Shown here: piece after piece, positions 1-14,600 of the stretch
How the letters are laid out: each line of letters starts with the position of its first letter
Position numbering within the stretch: the first letter of the stretch is position 1
NCBI RefSeq assembly: GCF_001949145.1
Contig: NW_019091371.1
Coordinates: 2,259,469 to 2,323,468, forward strand
Origin: Acanthaster planci
Taxonomy: Eukaryota > Echinodermata > Asteroidea > Valvatida > Acanthasteridae
DNA: 64,000 nt
Reading direction: 5' to 3'
The notes under the pieces: generated by a model
Told to the model about the DNA's origin: nothing
Database searches by the model: none
The model's input: only the letters and a program-made list of their open reading frames with translations
Program-made: the position numbers and the translations under genes

Positions 1-2645
1 CTATATTGACACTGCGGTCAACAGACGTCAAACTACGACACACTTTCAACCATCTAAATTTAGGTTATGGTAGATAGACAAGCATATTATACACACGTGT
101 CGACAGATACTTCAAGATTTGCATGTATTGCTACCCACACTACGATTCTATGTGGAGGAGAACATGGCTTAGCGAATTCCCATGCCTGCTTGCATGATTT
201 TAGCGCCCATAAGCAGCCTAATTAAGTCCTCCAATAAAACTGGACATGAATCACTCAGGCCCAAGCACCATCTCACGATGCTGCGGGTCTCTCGCACCGA
301 AGAACGCGAGGGGAAAGCCTTTCCAACGCCGGGCCGGCCAAACGACGGGTCCTCAGCCGCTGCATAAGCCTCCACTCACGAGCGCGCGCGGCTGCTGCCA
401 AATTGACAAATTTGATTTCGCGTGGGTCTAAGTGGTAACCGGATTCCTTCGGATTGCCGATGTTGTTTCTTCCTCTGCCAACAAAACTCCAAGCACCACT
501 CCGATGATGTGATTACCCGACGCACGGGCCGGCCGGCCCCTATTCATCGAGCCACAGCTACGCTCAGATTGCATTTCAAGACATTTGTCCCGCTTGCCAC
601 TCGGGCTCCTGAAAGGGAACACCGGAACGTTGACTTTGAATTGAAAATCCACATGAAATTAGGCTTTGCTGATTTCGGGAGATTTGTTGATAATTCCCCT
701 GTAATCACGTCAAGTATGGGGATTAAAAAAGTTCAGTAAACCGAATCACGAGTGCCACAAAACAGGATTTCATTTTTTCGGAGGTCTAATCTGTCGTAAT
801 TCGCCCACGACATTTTACGGACAATTTATCATTCCAGACAACCTTCCTAAAATATTCGCGTTTCCCCGAATTCCAAAGTATCACAAGTTCTATTGACACC
901 GATAGAGAAATTGGCAACGATTCAAATGATTAAACTTCACAATTCAGATACCACAACGCGGCACCGAAATGTTTTAACGTGTAGGCCTACAACTGCTACT
1001 TTCAGGGAAAGCAAAGGCTAATTTTCCGTGACACACTTTTTCCCAATACCCCCGTCGTTTTTATAATTTAGTTATCCCTAACACTAGTAGCGGATTGGGT
1101 CCCTTTAATTTTGGATTTGTGAGACAGATTTTACGTCTTTAAATTTGGTACTATGAACGTCATAATTCATTAATGCAGCTTGAACCCGACAATATTATTC
1201 CGTTCGCGTTGATACGATGTTAATGTTGTGCAAGACTCTCTTTGATATAGTCAGATCTTACGTGAGTGATATCAAGAATCTTACAAGACCCTCCAAAATC
1301 ATCCAAATAATTATTATCTTCGGAGAACCAACAAGGGCGGATCCAGAACAAGATGGGGGAGGGGGCTTGTGGGCCACTGTGGATCTAACGGACAACTTCG
1401 CCACGTTTCACTGGAAACTACCAATGGCCCTCTTTTATGGCGGAAAGCATTGTTAGCTTTTGTACATGCAAGGAGCGACGGTCACAGACGTGGCTCCGCA
1501 TTAATAGTAATCACAGCCACGCTTATCGTTACTATCATCACTGGAGTTATTGACATTACTTACATCCGCGTGCCTACGATGTTGTTTGGAAATCGCTGTT
1601 TCACTTTTAAAATGTCAGCCATAAAGAGAAGGAAGAAAGCGGATGTTTACTTCACAATGATGGGCTACCTGCACGCAATTTGTGCTGGCGGTTCAAAGAA
1701 CCCCAGGTCAGTCTTCCTGTACAACCGGCTTTCATCCCGTTGTTTAATCTCTCCACGATCCCACTGGATCTGAACTGCCGCAAGTCACGTCCAACCATCT
1801 GGTTGGTCATTGTCGGCTTTCTCCCAAAACTTGGCCAATCACGTCCAAACATGTGGTTTATCAGTGTATCGACTTCATAACTGCAGCCCCGATTCCTGTA
1901 TACCTGTCCAGTGTAACTTCGTATTTTTGTCGTCCGTTTAGAGTACGTGTGATCAAGCGTTTGAGCCAAACTCATTCTCAATGAATAATACAGGATGGTC
2001 TGATTAACTCTCAAGACGATAAAGAGTGGACGCCATTTGCCGTCCACCATCAAATATAGAAAACGTAAAGAAGGCCATCCCTCTTATTAACAATTCAAAA
2101 GTTGCAAGCTGGTGTGTAGACACTGGCATTCTGTCAAATTGTTACATGCTATGCCTAGGCATTCGAGAAGGGTGAACTGGAGAAGAACGATTAGGTATGG
2201 TTTTTAAAACATGACACTATACTCTTGGCAAAGTTCCTTTAAATCGACAATGATGTATTCTTACAAATATCGGAAACTTAAATGCAGATCAAAATCCCAA
2301 ACCAATTATAATGATAATACTCCTATAGACACCTAATGACAACCAAAACCTGACGCATTACGGTCTTTCGCGTAAGTCAGTGCTCCGAGTAAAGAGTGTA
2401 AAATTTTGATGACAAAAAATTCAACTGCAGATCTGCCATGAGTAAATATGCTGCTGGATAAGATATACATATACACCAAGCCCGCCAAAAGATAATAGAT
2501 TCCTCAAACTTCAAGCAAACTACATAGCACCAAGAGAAGCACCGCCGTGGACGCTGCACTCGTGCAATGATGCGATTTGTTACAGTGTATCCCGACGTTG
2601 ATTGACAAGTAGTACTTTATTCACCAAGGATACTCCAGGCAATAC
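1..2645. other. Intergenic, no gene recognised
   Basis: Only short open frames lie here and none resembles a known family. About 280-560 is richer in CG than its surroundings. Two imperfect copies of a short segment containing CACGTCCAA lie near 1787 and 1839. I see no exon with convincing splice sites. Confidence 0.5.
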
Positions 2646-2811
2646 GGGCGATTCACAATAGTGCCCCTCCAAGAGTTTGCAACGCGTTGGCCAATCACGA
2701 CACGCGAAATCTGTCGACCCAATGCACGTTTAGAAAGGGACGACAGATTTCGCGGGTCGTGATTGGCCATCGCGTTGCAAACTCTTGGAGGCGCACTATT
2801 GTAAATCGCCC
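2646..2811. mobile_element. Hairpin MITE, GGGCGATT family, copy 1
   Basis: The sequence is a near-perfect inverted repeat of 166 bp. The left arm starts GGGCGATTCACAATAGTGC and the right arm ends with its complement, GCACTATTGTAAATCGCCC. The long arms meet near 2730. It has no coding capacity. A second copy lies at 34428-34601. It is probably a non-autonomous DNA transposon; no clear target duplication was found. Confidence 0.75.
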
Positions 2812-4059
2812 GTGTTCAATGCAGACTGTGCCTCCATTTTACTATTTTTTATAACTGCGAATCTTTAAATTTTAGCTGCAGTCAGCACAGTCACGTGAAT
2901 ACTGTCGTACATGTACAGCAGACGCACAGCAGTAAACTTATAATACTCCCAACAGAATGTGCATTAAATCTTACAGAATAAAAATAACTATTAAATTAAA
3001 TCTACCATTTACCGGCACCCACTAGGTACATTACGCATGATGAGACATTAAAAAATGTATGCCATGGACAGAAATAAAAATATTAAGGTAATAATGTGTG
3101 TTCACATTCTGACTTTGAATGCAGAAAATGCCAATTTCTTTTGCTGACACTGACACAGGAATCTCTTTCCCTATAGTGTGCAGCCTATGAAAATACAACC
3201 CTGTGAAGATTCACACCTCGTCCTGCAGTATAAACAAGACGCTTTTTGCAGGGAAACTGTGATGATCTCATTTTTAAAGAAAACGACGCTTTTCAAGATT
3301 CGGGGCGAGTGATTGCCCGCCGCAGACCATGCTGAGATTCCTGGTACTCCCAACACCGCTGTTTGTGATTTCTTTAATTGTTTTAGCCTTGAGTAGCGAG
3401 CTCCGTGTTGGCAATTCATTGGTATTAACAGATGGTTTCAATCAAAGAGTTCAGTGCTCTAGGGGCTTAACACTTGGGTCCATCCCCAGCTGAATCATGG
3501 AGGAAGCAATTTCGAAAAGGTAGTCGTAGCACTCACACCTGAAAAAAAGTTGAAAGACGATATAATCATCAAATGAGAATCCTATCAACTAGGTTGGTTT
3601 GTCAGGTGAGGATGGGCTCAGTTGGTTTGAAGGTGAAATAGATTGGTGTTTAACAGCGTTATTTATCGCATGAATGTTGTGAAATGAGGGGAAAAAGAAG
3701 TGTTCACATGAAAACATTATTAGTTATGATGTGATGGCTATCATTCCAGCAAACACTTTCGGATTTGTGACAGGGTAAAAAAAAGGACAAGTTATGTAGC
3801 ACTACTGCCTCTAGTTTGCGGCAATGATACAATGAAGGCTTATTTGTTGTTTGATCAATCGGGTGGTTGTGAAAAAAAAAACAGATGAAAAGATATTTTA
3901 GGACTGGGTCGTAAGACGTGCCCCGTACTGGTATTGTATGAGGGGTTACACCAAGCAAACCCTACTTGTAAGTTACTGTGAAAAATGGATGCTACTGGCG
4001 TAATCTTGAAGTAGGTTGCACAAGGTATCTGGGAGAGGGATGCAAGATATTTCTTGAAA
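2812..4059. other. Intergenic, AT-rich, no gene recognised
   Basis: I see no exon-like frames, RNA genes or inverted repeats here. It lies beyond the 3' end of APIP. Confidence 0.5.
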
Positions 4060-5090
4060 AACTCAACCTTCTCCCGAAATGAAGTCCTCTAGAAATGGGC
4101 TGCGGGAGGTGCTAAAGAAATAGAATGCATGAGATACTCTGGAAAGAGGTGCAGGAGGCAANNNNNNNNNNNNNNNNNNNNNNNNNNNNNNNNNNNNNNN
4201 NNNNNNNNNNNNNNNNNNNNNNNNNNNNNNNNNNNNNNNNNNNNNNNNNNNNNNNNNNNNNNNNNNNNNNNNNNNNNNNNNNNNNNNNNNNNNNNNNNNN
4301 NNNNNNNNNNNNNNNNNNNNNNNNNNNNNNNNNNNNNNNNNNNNNNNNNNNNNNNNNNNNNNNNNNNNNNNNNNNNNNNNNNNNNNNNNNNNNNNNNNNN
4401 NNNNNNNNNNNNNNNNNNNNNNNNNNNNNNNNNGGAAAGTGGGTGCAGGTCCTCTGGAAAGGGTTTGATGGAGGCACTCTGGAAAGTTGGTGCAAGAAGT
4501 ACTCTGCAAAGGGGGTGTGGGAGCTACATGTAATCTGGAAATGAAATACAGGAGGAACTCTGGAAAGTGGGTGTACAGGGGGGGGCACTCTGGAAAGGGG
4601 TTGTAGGAGGCATTCTGGCATGTCTGGAAAGGGGGTGCGGGAGGTAACTTGGGAAGGGGGTGCAGCAGGTACATGTACTCTGGAAAGGGGTTACTGGAGG
4701 CACTCTGGAAAGTGGGTGCGGGCGGCACCCTGGAAAGGGGGTGCAAGAGGTACATGTACCCTCAAAGGAGCTTGCAGGAGGCACTTTGGGAAAGGTGATG
4801 AAAGAGGCATTCTGGACAGGTGATAAAGAAGGTGTTCTAGAAAGGGAATGCAGACTACACTAAAAAAAATTGGATGCTCTGGAAATGGGGGGCAAGGTTT
4901 TGCTGTGGAAAGAGGACGAATGAGGCACACTTTAAGTATATGCAGGAGGTACTCCACAAAGGGGATGCTAGCAGGTTCTCTGGAAATAGGATACAATACA
5001 AGAGGTACCCTCAAAATGGGAGGCATCATTCCACTGCAAAGAGAAATTTTATATCACAACAAAAATTGAAGAGTGGCTCTAGAAAATGCT
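4060..5090. repeat. Degenerate minisatellite, ~27-30 bp unit
   Basis: A purine-rich unit of the form CTCTGGAAAGGGGGTGCAGG-AGG, often with TACATGTA added, repeats many times with point changes and length variation. The array decays after about 4860. It continues on both sides of the 272-bp gap, so its true length is unknown. The long reverse-strand frames across it are repeat-driven. Confidence 0.85.
4162..4433. other. Assembly gap (272 N)
   Basis: A run of N inside the minisatellite, which probably caused the break. Confidence 0.99.
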
Positions 5091-5135
5091 CTAGTACTTG
5101 AGGATGTGTGAAATCAATACAAGCATCGGATCACT

Positions 5136-5252
5136 GAAATGCACGGCTGCCATCTTGCAGGACAGTGTTTTAGTTCTGCAGGGTATGCACAGAGGAAGTT
5201 TCACTGTAGAACTAAACAACTTCCCCTCAAGATGGCGACCATGCAAAGCCTC
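5136..5252. mobile_element. Hairpin MITE, GCTTTGCATGG family, copy A
   Basis: The left arm contains CGGCTGCCATCTTG and the right arm CAAGATGGCGACCATGCAAAGC, with an inner inverted segment (TAGTTCTGCAG against CTGTAGAACTA). Related copies are at 44341-44456 and 61333-61449. It lies about 310 bp beyond the APIP stop codon. Confidence 0.65.
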
Positions 5253-5565
5253 CACAATATGGCTTCTAGTTAAGGCAGCCGAGTTACTCTATACTTACGT
5301 GTATGCTTTCAATGAGGCCAATCAAAGCTACATGTATACAGGTACTTATATATCTGTTAAGATTGCGTCAGACATACAAGTACTGTACATGTAAAACTGT
5401 TAGTGCCAATGATAGTATGCCAGGATGGATGTTGTTAAAGATGGTGGACACAGAAAGAGTGCATGTACTGCTCATAATGTGGTTAAAGTCACTCAAGACA
5501 CGAGAAGTACTGCCAAAGAAGCAAAAGTGTTTGTTCATGCCTTGTGGCAGGTTTGCCCGGCCGAG

Positions 5566-5671
5566 TCACTGAATGCCGTTTTCGGTGCTCTGTGTGGGTC
5601 TCTGAGTGGGGTCCATGCCAAGCTTCCTCATTTGGACGGCAACATCAAAGAGATAGTCATAGCATTCGCAC
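5566..5671 (-). CDS. APIP: APIP exon 8 (last coding)
   Basis: It follows acceptor ATGTAG and completes an ATG codon split with exon 7. It encodes [12 protein letters not shown] and the C-terminus ENGIQ, then TGA at 5568-5566. No AATAAA was found on the minus strand just downstream, so the poly(A) site is unplaced. Confidence 0.92.
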
Positions 5672-8600
5672 CTACATACCGGGACCGGAAAGAAAAATAA
5701 ATAAAACATGCATGATGGTTAGAGGCACAACAGAAACATAGCACATACAGGCACGGGAAGCTGTTAACTGTAGTCATTATGCAAACCACCTGTGTCTCTT
5801 CTGCCATGTAAGAGGTCTTTAATTTTATTATCTCAGTTTGCTTTTTAATGGCCAAATGAAGAGCAATGTAACACAAAGTCATCATTTTGATCTTTGTGAT
5901 GAATACAGCATTCTGGATTTGTTTCCACCCGAGTTTGAAATTGTGTCAATCCACAATGTACAGAGTCTGCGTACATGTATGAACAAATCCAAACTTAACT
6001 TTCAGGGGAGTTTGGGGTCGGGGAAATGTAAATTCCATTATGACGGGTTTTACTCTTCCAAAGTTACTGGTACACTGTACATCACAGAGAAGCATAACAC
6101 AACATGCTGACATCCATTTTACTGTCTTTTTTTTTTTAAAGACTTGGGGATTGGGGCAGTCAGTAAATTAATTGAAAGTGTATACATTAGATTTTTCAAG
6201 ACTGTTAATCGAGCCATCAACATGTGGAAATTTGCCAGCAGGAAGCAAAAGTTTGTTCAGATGCAAGCAACATACAGTACTGTACATGTACCGGTGGCAG
6301 GTCTGTACAACACACAGGAGCAGACATAGATATAAGCAAGCAGTCCAATAACTGCGATGGTGAAACAACATACTCTAGACCTTATTCACTGGGCCAGCAA
6401 TATTGAATTCAAACGCAAGGTTAACTCTTTATTTTGGAATACTAGAGTACAAATAAACGCAATAAAATGAAATTTCATGCAAATTTGCACCTGTCTTCTC
6501 TGATGGATAATTTCAAATTCATGATCGAGTACACAGAATTGTACCATGCAAGATTCTGAAAACTTTTTAGAGGCAGGCTTGGAACACACGAAATTATAAA
6601 ACAGTCTGGTGCCATCCTAACAAACACTTTGTAATATGTAAAACAGATTTGAGGAATAAATGTAAGATCAAAAATGGCCTCAACGTGAAAAGGGTCTATT
6701 GGCAGACAGTATGCATGCAAAATTGTGGTGGGTACCAACTGACCAATGAAATGGAAGAGTGTTCCTTAATGTGAAACAAGTACAAACTTCCATTAATTCT
6801 TTGGCTGTACCAAGTTTTATAATGTTTTATGACCCAACTTTTAAGCAAACATTTCCATTTTTTTGATTGCACAAAAGCAGCACGAGTACATGTAAGTGCA
6901 GGTAAAAAAAGAGCCAAATCTTAAAACTAATCGCTTCATTTTTCAAGGATTAGTACATATGGATGTGCTTTAATTTTTTTTATTTCTGTTAACTGATCTT
7001 GCGATGCACAATGAAATAATTACAAATGCACTGATAACTGTGCAGCTGTTTGAGATGTACAGGAATTACATTTTCACAATACTATTTCACTGTTACAAGC
7101 CTTACTGCCAATACCGCATGGGTTATTTTGAAAGGCATTGGGGGAAGGATAAGGGGGCAATGTTTGCTCCTTGTTCGTTCCCATAATGCCTTTCTACCAT
7201 TGTGCAAAATCACTTTTGTGGTATCAGCAGGAAGGCTTATTGGTATCATCATTTTTGCTTTTCAATGGTCTGCACTCCAAGTTACAGCAAGGGAAGCTGT
7301 ACAAGAACTACATGTACAGGGTAGTCTTTAACTAAGAAGGTCTTTCTCACCATTAGCAAACAATGCCATACAAGAAAAACAAAAATTATAATGGGGCTCT
7401 GTCTGAATCAACTGGCCCGGGCTAGGACTGAAACACTGGTGTCTATGGAAAGTGGCTGCAGCCACTGGTTAAAGGGTACCACATTGCCATAGACAGAGGT
7501 GGAAATGTCTAGCCATAGCCAAACCATCTGACACAACCCAGGACTACATGGATAGCTTTATGTTTGACAATTGATGGCTTGTTATGTGTCCCACGAGACC
7601 AATTCTTTAGGACATTAAGAAGTATTCCCCACTTCCTAGCACATCATACACATCATACACTTTCCTGTATCACCGTCAACAATAACACTAGGCCATACAG
7701 ATACACATCAGTTCTGGACATGGCGGTAAGTGCTGAACCGCCTACCCATCAGATTGATGACATAAATTAATAATGGCGCTGTTTAAATGAGAGACCCTGC
7801 ATGAGTCTCTCCAGGGGATGGCTGGACAGACAAACTGTTGTGGATCAGCCTACACACATTAAACCAGCAGGAGAGAGAATTTGTCAAAACAGGATTATGC
7901 CTCAAAAGTGCAGGAGGACTTTAAAGGGTCGATGGAAAGTGTGTTTCAGGTGGAAACATGGCTGCATTGAACTGAGTTCAATGGCATCTCTTCTTTACTG
8001 ATTCCTTGATTTATAAAAATACTACGACACGGCGCCTGGCTGAAATTAATGAAGGACATAAATCCTCTCATTAAATATTTAAGCAATTTGCAACTGATGC
8101 TGTATACTACATCTGTACATACATGTAATGTACTTGTAAAGTCATAGATTTAATGGAGACAGACAAATTGGAATGAAGAAAATAAAGAAGAAACCAAATT
8201 CCAAGAAATTGAGATTCTCAAAATTTATTCTTTATGACAGTATTTAATCATGACAGTGTTCTTTATTATCGAGAGTCAACTGTTCATAACATGTACACGG
8301 TATTACTCTTCACAGTCTTATGAGGTCCTGTCATTTTGTAGACAGTGATTTTTCAGGAAAACAACTGGCCCGGGGTTTTTTTTTTCCGATTTGATCCAGC
8401 AACAAACCCTCGGGGCCAATTCCCAAGTGAACAAATATTGTACACCTGGTTATCAGACTGTCAAAGGCTGTTGCCAAAGGGAAACAAAGGTCGCAAAGGA
8501 GGGTATCCTGTCGATTCCACTCACACAGTGAATCGCATGGTTGTCTTTAATACGCTTATTTTGTATTTTTTTGGCATGGTTCTGAAATCACACATGTACA

Positions 8601-11600
8601 TGTACGTGTAACCCTCTAAACTCTAAGAACAACCGTAGCTAGAGAAGTTCCTCACACACAGTGATGAGTTTTTAAGGGTGGGAAGGAAATCAGGTACCCT
8701 GATGAAATGAACACGGTTTTACCCAAGTACATACTTGCTATCCCAAAAATCCCGGGAAAGCACACTTGGAAATGCATTTGAGTTGCAAATTACCTAAACA
8801 TTTACCAACAACCTACATGTACATGTATATGTACATCTACATGCAAGCACATGACTGTGAAATCTGTTTAAACTCTCAACGTATCCTGGCTTTAGTTTTC
8901 GATATCCCTACCCAACCAAAACTTCCAAACCCCGTTTTCCCTTGAAAAAGATCCTGAGTAATTTGTCTAGGTGGTTTACACCGGCATGGGTAGGTTCCTG
9001 ACACTGAACATTGCTTGGGTAATCGGTTAGCCCATGCAGTTCCAACTGTACAGCCCCTATACAGTACAGGGGTACATGCACAAGCCCTGCAAGTCCCCTG
9101 CTCATGACACACAATTCGTGACATTTCCACCAAATCATCAGTGACACCACTTGATCCTTCAGCTCTAGTAGGGTCTGATGGCAGCTCCGGGACTCCCCTT
9201 TGTCACCTTCAAAACCTGAAGACTGATCTCATTGAGCCCTTTGGGGATCAATTACACCACCTGAATCCGGTCTTGTTCCAGTGTGGGGTAGAAGAGTGGG
9301 ACGGTGCAGTCCCCCTAAGGAGCCACCCACAGCCTCAGCTTCCAGCTATCTGGTGAGGGAGTGCTGGTGTTGTGCCCCACGATGGCCACTAGGGGCTTCA
9401 TTACGATTACGACAGCTGACCTTATGTTACATGTGCATCACTTAGTGCAGGCGTCAGTGTCCAACTGCAAAATAACCACTACAACTAAATTGCTTTAAAT
9501 GGGCTGGGTGTTTAAATAGTTCATATTTTAAACCTTCCTTTCAAAGTGCTGAAGGACATGTACACTGTAACAAGGTTGAATAATTTGTTCCAGAATCTGT
9601 ACCTAGTACCAAGTCCCAGTCGTCCCATCAGAGGCAGGATCTTAGATTATGTACCATTCTACCCATGTCCGGGTTTGAGACCAAACTAGCGGTACATGTG
9701 CCATGGGACGGAACTGGACTTGTGGAAAGAAATGCCAGGAGTGCTGTCCCTGCAGAGCATAAAGGATAAAATTGAACACAAGAGCTACAGGCGTACAGGA
9801 AACTGTGTATTCCAGACATCTGTGACTGCTGACAGACCTCGTGTTTTTAATAAACCAAACTCTATGCATTGATGAACAGTGTTACACGTGTAGTTGAGTC
9901 CCTTCAGTCCAGTCACAAGTCCCTTCACAGGGCCCTTCACAAAACCCTTCACAAGTCCAGTCCCAAGGCCCTTCTCGAGTCCAGTCACAAGACCCTTCAC
10001 AAGACCCTTTACAATTCCAGTTACGAGTCCCTGAACAAGGCCTTTCACAAGTCCAGTCACAAGACCTTTCTCAAAACCCTTCACAAGTCCAGTCCCAAGG
10101 CCCTTCACAAGTCCAGTCACAAGACCCTTCACAAGTGCAGTCGCAAGTCCCTTCACAAGACCATTTGCAATTCCAGTTACAGGTCCCTTCACAAGACCCT
10201 TCACACGTACATGTACAGTCACAAAGCCTTTCCCAAGACCAGTCACAAGTCTCTTCACAAGTTCTTTCACAACCCCCTTCACATGAGCAGCCACGAGTCC
10301 CCTCGCAAGAGCAGCCATACATGTACATGTAAGTAATGAGGTGAACAGTGACAAAAGAATGCTTCTGTCAAAGTTCATTTGAATACATTTAGCTTGTGAA
10401 TTGGCTTAAGACTGGATGCCTTGTGATAGATTCTGCAGGGACCTTTAGAAGCGATGGACTCAACTCTGTTGAAACCAAGCCCATAACATATGTTGCATGT
10501 CCACACCTGTAGATGTGTATACATGCAAATGCACATGAACAAGTACACTGTACATGTTCATGTTGTGTACATATATGCAGAGCATTGGACATGTTGGAAA
10601 GTTGACAGAATTCAATCTACCCCCTACATACAGTATATGTACATGAAAGGACAGAATTCATTCATCAATTTTAATTTTCTCATCTCAAGCCATTAATTCT
10701 CCCCCCCCATCAGCACAGCTGTACTGAAGCACATGTAGTCGAGTCCGATAAAAATGCTTTTAAAAGTCCACCCACAAATTCTTTTGTAAGATCACAACGT
10801 CAGAAGCAACAAGACGAACAAAATTGTACACATTACGCTGTTCTTCAACTTGATAAAACCTGTGGTGGATTTGCTGCGACTACGAGTAGTGATGGACTTG
10901 GTAATAACACTGGATACCAGTAAACAATTCGAAGCTCTCTGTTTGGTAGCGGGTGAAGGATGATAAACAAACCCTGACAAAGAGACTTCAGACTACAGAA
11001 AGTGGAGTATATCGTCTCCTCAGCCATGCTTGTATTTTTGTACATGAACTGGTATATCACTTACCAATATGAGACTAAATCCCACCAAATGAGTCTTGAG
11101 GCCATTTTCCTCAATCCGCTTTTCACATTTAACTGTGACGGGAATATTCTTTCTTTTGATTTCTCACTGTTTATACTGTGCATGGATGAAAACAATCGTT
11201 CCTATTTATCCCCAAATAGGCAAGACTTGTAAGACTTGAAGGTTTTTATGGTGAAAGAACCATATGAGTAAATCGATTGCGGTTACACCATACCACGGAT
11301 CAATCTCTTTCTTGAGTATGTCACCACACATACTCGAGAAAGAGATTGATCCTTGGTGTAACCGCAATCGATTTACTCATACATGTATGTGCAAGACTCA
11401 TGTAAAATCTTGAACTCAAAAATGCCACTGGGAACTTGCAACTTACTTTTCAGATGAGTTGCAGTTACCAGGTGAGTATTGCCCAAATTAATACGCCCGA
11501 CTCTACCATGAAGTACATGGATATCCGTGGGGGGCAGATACATGTACTTGTGTTTAGCTATTAATTTGTGCCTGAAATTGCAGCACCAGGCTAGTAAGCT

Positions 11601-14600
11601 CCCTCCCCAGGGAGCTGAGACGGTCCCAGGAGTGTTCCAACATTGTGAGCCCAGGAAGCAGGGACAGAAATAAAAATAAAACAACTTACAGATCAGCACT
11701 TTCAAATCTATACAAATGTACATACATGTATGTACTGTTAAATAGGCCTACTGTGAACCTTAAAAATGCTGCGATGGTAGCATTTCTATTGTCAAAACTA
11801 CATGCAGTAAACTCACATGGCCTTGGCTCTCTGCCATGTTTTTCCCCACACGTATATGCCATGCCGCCTAACCAACACCGCACAGGTATCTGGGTACTCC
11901 TCCATTGCCCTGGTCATGCGATCCTGCACAGAAAGCAAAAGAACCACATGTATCTACTGGGTGCACGTACGTGTACTGTGCATGTACGAGGATGGTTCAG
12001 AATCAGATATTTTGGCAAAATTATTCACGTGCATGGCAATGCAAAATTTACGTCATGGGCCACGAGCATGGAGCGGGGGAAGTTTCCTCCTCCCCCCCCC
12101 CCACTGAAAGAAATGAAAAAAATATAAAAAATAAAGAAACCAACAAAGAAGAGGAGAGGATCAAATCACCATTTTGCTGTTACAAAGAAGAGGTATAGAG
12201 GTTTCTCGGTCACATGATATTCAATTGTCAATGTTCAATATACACAGATACAAATCCATAGATTCTGTCTTGGATATACCAGCACGGATTCATACATAAA
12301 CAAAGAGATGTATCTGGATCATTCCATGAGGTTGGGGCCAACTTGTGATGGTGTCCTTGTTACATCGGTAACTTTTACCACCTGTCATGACCTGTAGAGT
12401 ACATGTAGGTCATTTACACACCTCTGTATTCAGCCTTGCAAGATGTATAACAATGTCAGTTTGGAATCCATCTTTGCAGGGAAATAACTGTTCATTTTTA
12501 CGGAACCATGTAACAATTGACACCATCACAAAGTGTGCCTCAACCTCATGGAACGACCCATCTATAGATTTGTATACATGTACATGATTTATATACGTAC
12601 ATGTACACAGACATGAGAGATGTGTGCGGAAATGCGTGCACGTTCAAAGTCTCTCAGCACTCTGACATACCAGGTACATTAACCCTAACACTCCTCAATC
12701 CTTCACCTGTTGGAGGACTGAGGAGTGTTAGGGTTAAGTTGCCAACTGAGAGATGCAGATTTCAAAATGCACACACCACTGCAGACTTGGAATGCTTCTT
12801 GAACTGCCTTTGCCGGTCAAGTGATGCTATGTCAAAAACCTCTACATGTCTTAAAATTTGTACTGAGATACCTCACCACTCAAATTTGCAGCACGTGTAA
12901 ATGTCGTTAGTCACAGATTTCACGTGCAAAAACAGATAGCTTTTATGCCAAGTACTGCAGGACATTGCAATTTGTGCATGTACAATGTACCGTAGGACCA
13001 TGTCTGAACTGCATAAATGTAACAACTATGTACAAGCATCTGTACTGGTTGTCATGGTAGTTGTAGGCATGTACCCGGTACATGTACGTGTATGTACATT
13101 GTATATAATCCTATGTACAGTGCCTGCACTCTACTTCTCACTGAACATGACAGTACCAGTTGATCTTGAGACACATATGCAGGCGACATGTACTGATAGT
13201 CTAATTTTATGGCCATTTTAAGAGAGCTGTGCTGTGTGCACTGTTAATGAAGCATCCTGGCGCTACAGCATCAATACTTCTCCTCGTTTGAACCAAGTAA
13301 AAAGGTTTATAAGGAACCAAGTAAAAACATTTATAAGGGAGATTGTATTGAAAGTTACGCATGGAATACCAGTACATGTACACAGCAGTGAACAAGACTC
13401 TTGGGTCTTATTGGCGCTCGGCAACAGGTAGCGTCAAACTGGAGCCTGCTCACAATTCACAGCATATTTGAGAGTGCTAATGCCTCCATGTTATCAAGTC
13501 AATCCAGATGCCTGTACACACAGAACTGAGTCGTCAACGTGAGTTAACGGTATGAAATTTCCCCACAAAGCCGTGATTCATCTACTATAATGCTGTCATC
13601 ACTTAAAAACTATTTTCATCTGAAACAAAACACAGAAATAATTTCAATATTTTGTTATTCAGACATTTCATAATACCGGGAGGTGCCTTAGGATTTGTCT
13701 TAAATAATGTGAGGCAAATGCATACACGTGTGGAGACTAAAAAGGCTTCGTGATACAATGTATAACTTGACTTGGAAATCTACTGACAACAAAACAATAC
13801 TTTTTTTCATTGATCGTGTTCATACTCACTTTGAGGTCTTTTTCAAAAGGAGTGTTTTCAACAATTGGCACAACAAGTTCCTCGTCATACCTGCAGGGTA
13901 ATAACAGAAGATTAACCGACGTAAAGAAATTACTCAGAGGTAATGTGGTTTTGTTTAAGTAAGGGGTACTTTCTTTTATCATGCTGCACATACGTGAACC
14001 GGTGCATGTACCAGTCCATGTGCATGTAAACACGGAACGAAATTTCACTTTTGAACGAAACTGCTTTTTCTAAGTTGGCACTCGGTAAGGTACATGTACT
14101 GGATTTGAACCCACATTTTACACAGAAGTCTGACAGGAACTAAACAAAGCATTGTGATCCTGCAGCTGGATTCGAACATCATTAACAAAAAAGAAACTCA
14201 GCCTTTACATATGAAGTTCAAACGCGTGCGAAGTGGAAGAATTACATTAAGCCTCCTCCTGTAAAAACTAAAAAATGAAACTAAAAGGAGGAACCAGACA
14301 TCGTGCATGGGGTCCTGTCTGGATTCAAACCACCATTTTAGAGATTCAGATAATGAACGGGCGATTCCAAAGAACAACGTGATTTCACTTCACTTTTAAG
14401 GAAATTCATCAACTCATGGGTGGAACAGAATGTAAGATCAAACCACTTAACATCTGCTCGATCAAAACAGAATGTCAGATATAAAATATTCCCCTAGGCT
14501 GTTTGGCCTCCAATAACTACAGTTCTACCGGTAATTTTTATTTCTTTTCTTTTAGACAACAGACAGTATGACTCCAGAGGTACATGTACATGTAATACAT

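Larger units (their letters stand above)
5672..11816 (-). other. APIP intron 7
   Basis: 6.1 kb without exon-like sequence on either strand. It contains the expanded tandem repeat at 9866-10465 and the palindromic element at 11263-11381. The frame-rich stretch at 9141-9360 matches no family I know. Confidence 0.7.

Noticed and set aside
1369-1773. 134-codon plus-strand frame
   Set aside because: No similarity recognised and ordinary composition; likely chance.
4063-4784. Long reverse frames crossing the N run
   Set aside because: Made of minisatellite and N bases.
9141-9356. 71-codon plus-strand frame, protein-like composition
   Set aside because: No recognised motif or splice partners; probably old repeat sequence inside APIP intron 7.
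9785-10378. 197-codon reverse frame (Gly/Val/Leu/Lys repeats)
   Set aside because: The frame follows the 12-bp period of a tandem array. Other frames on both strands are open too, and there is no start context, splice signal or family match.
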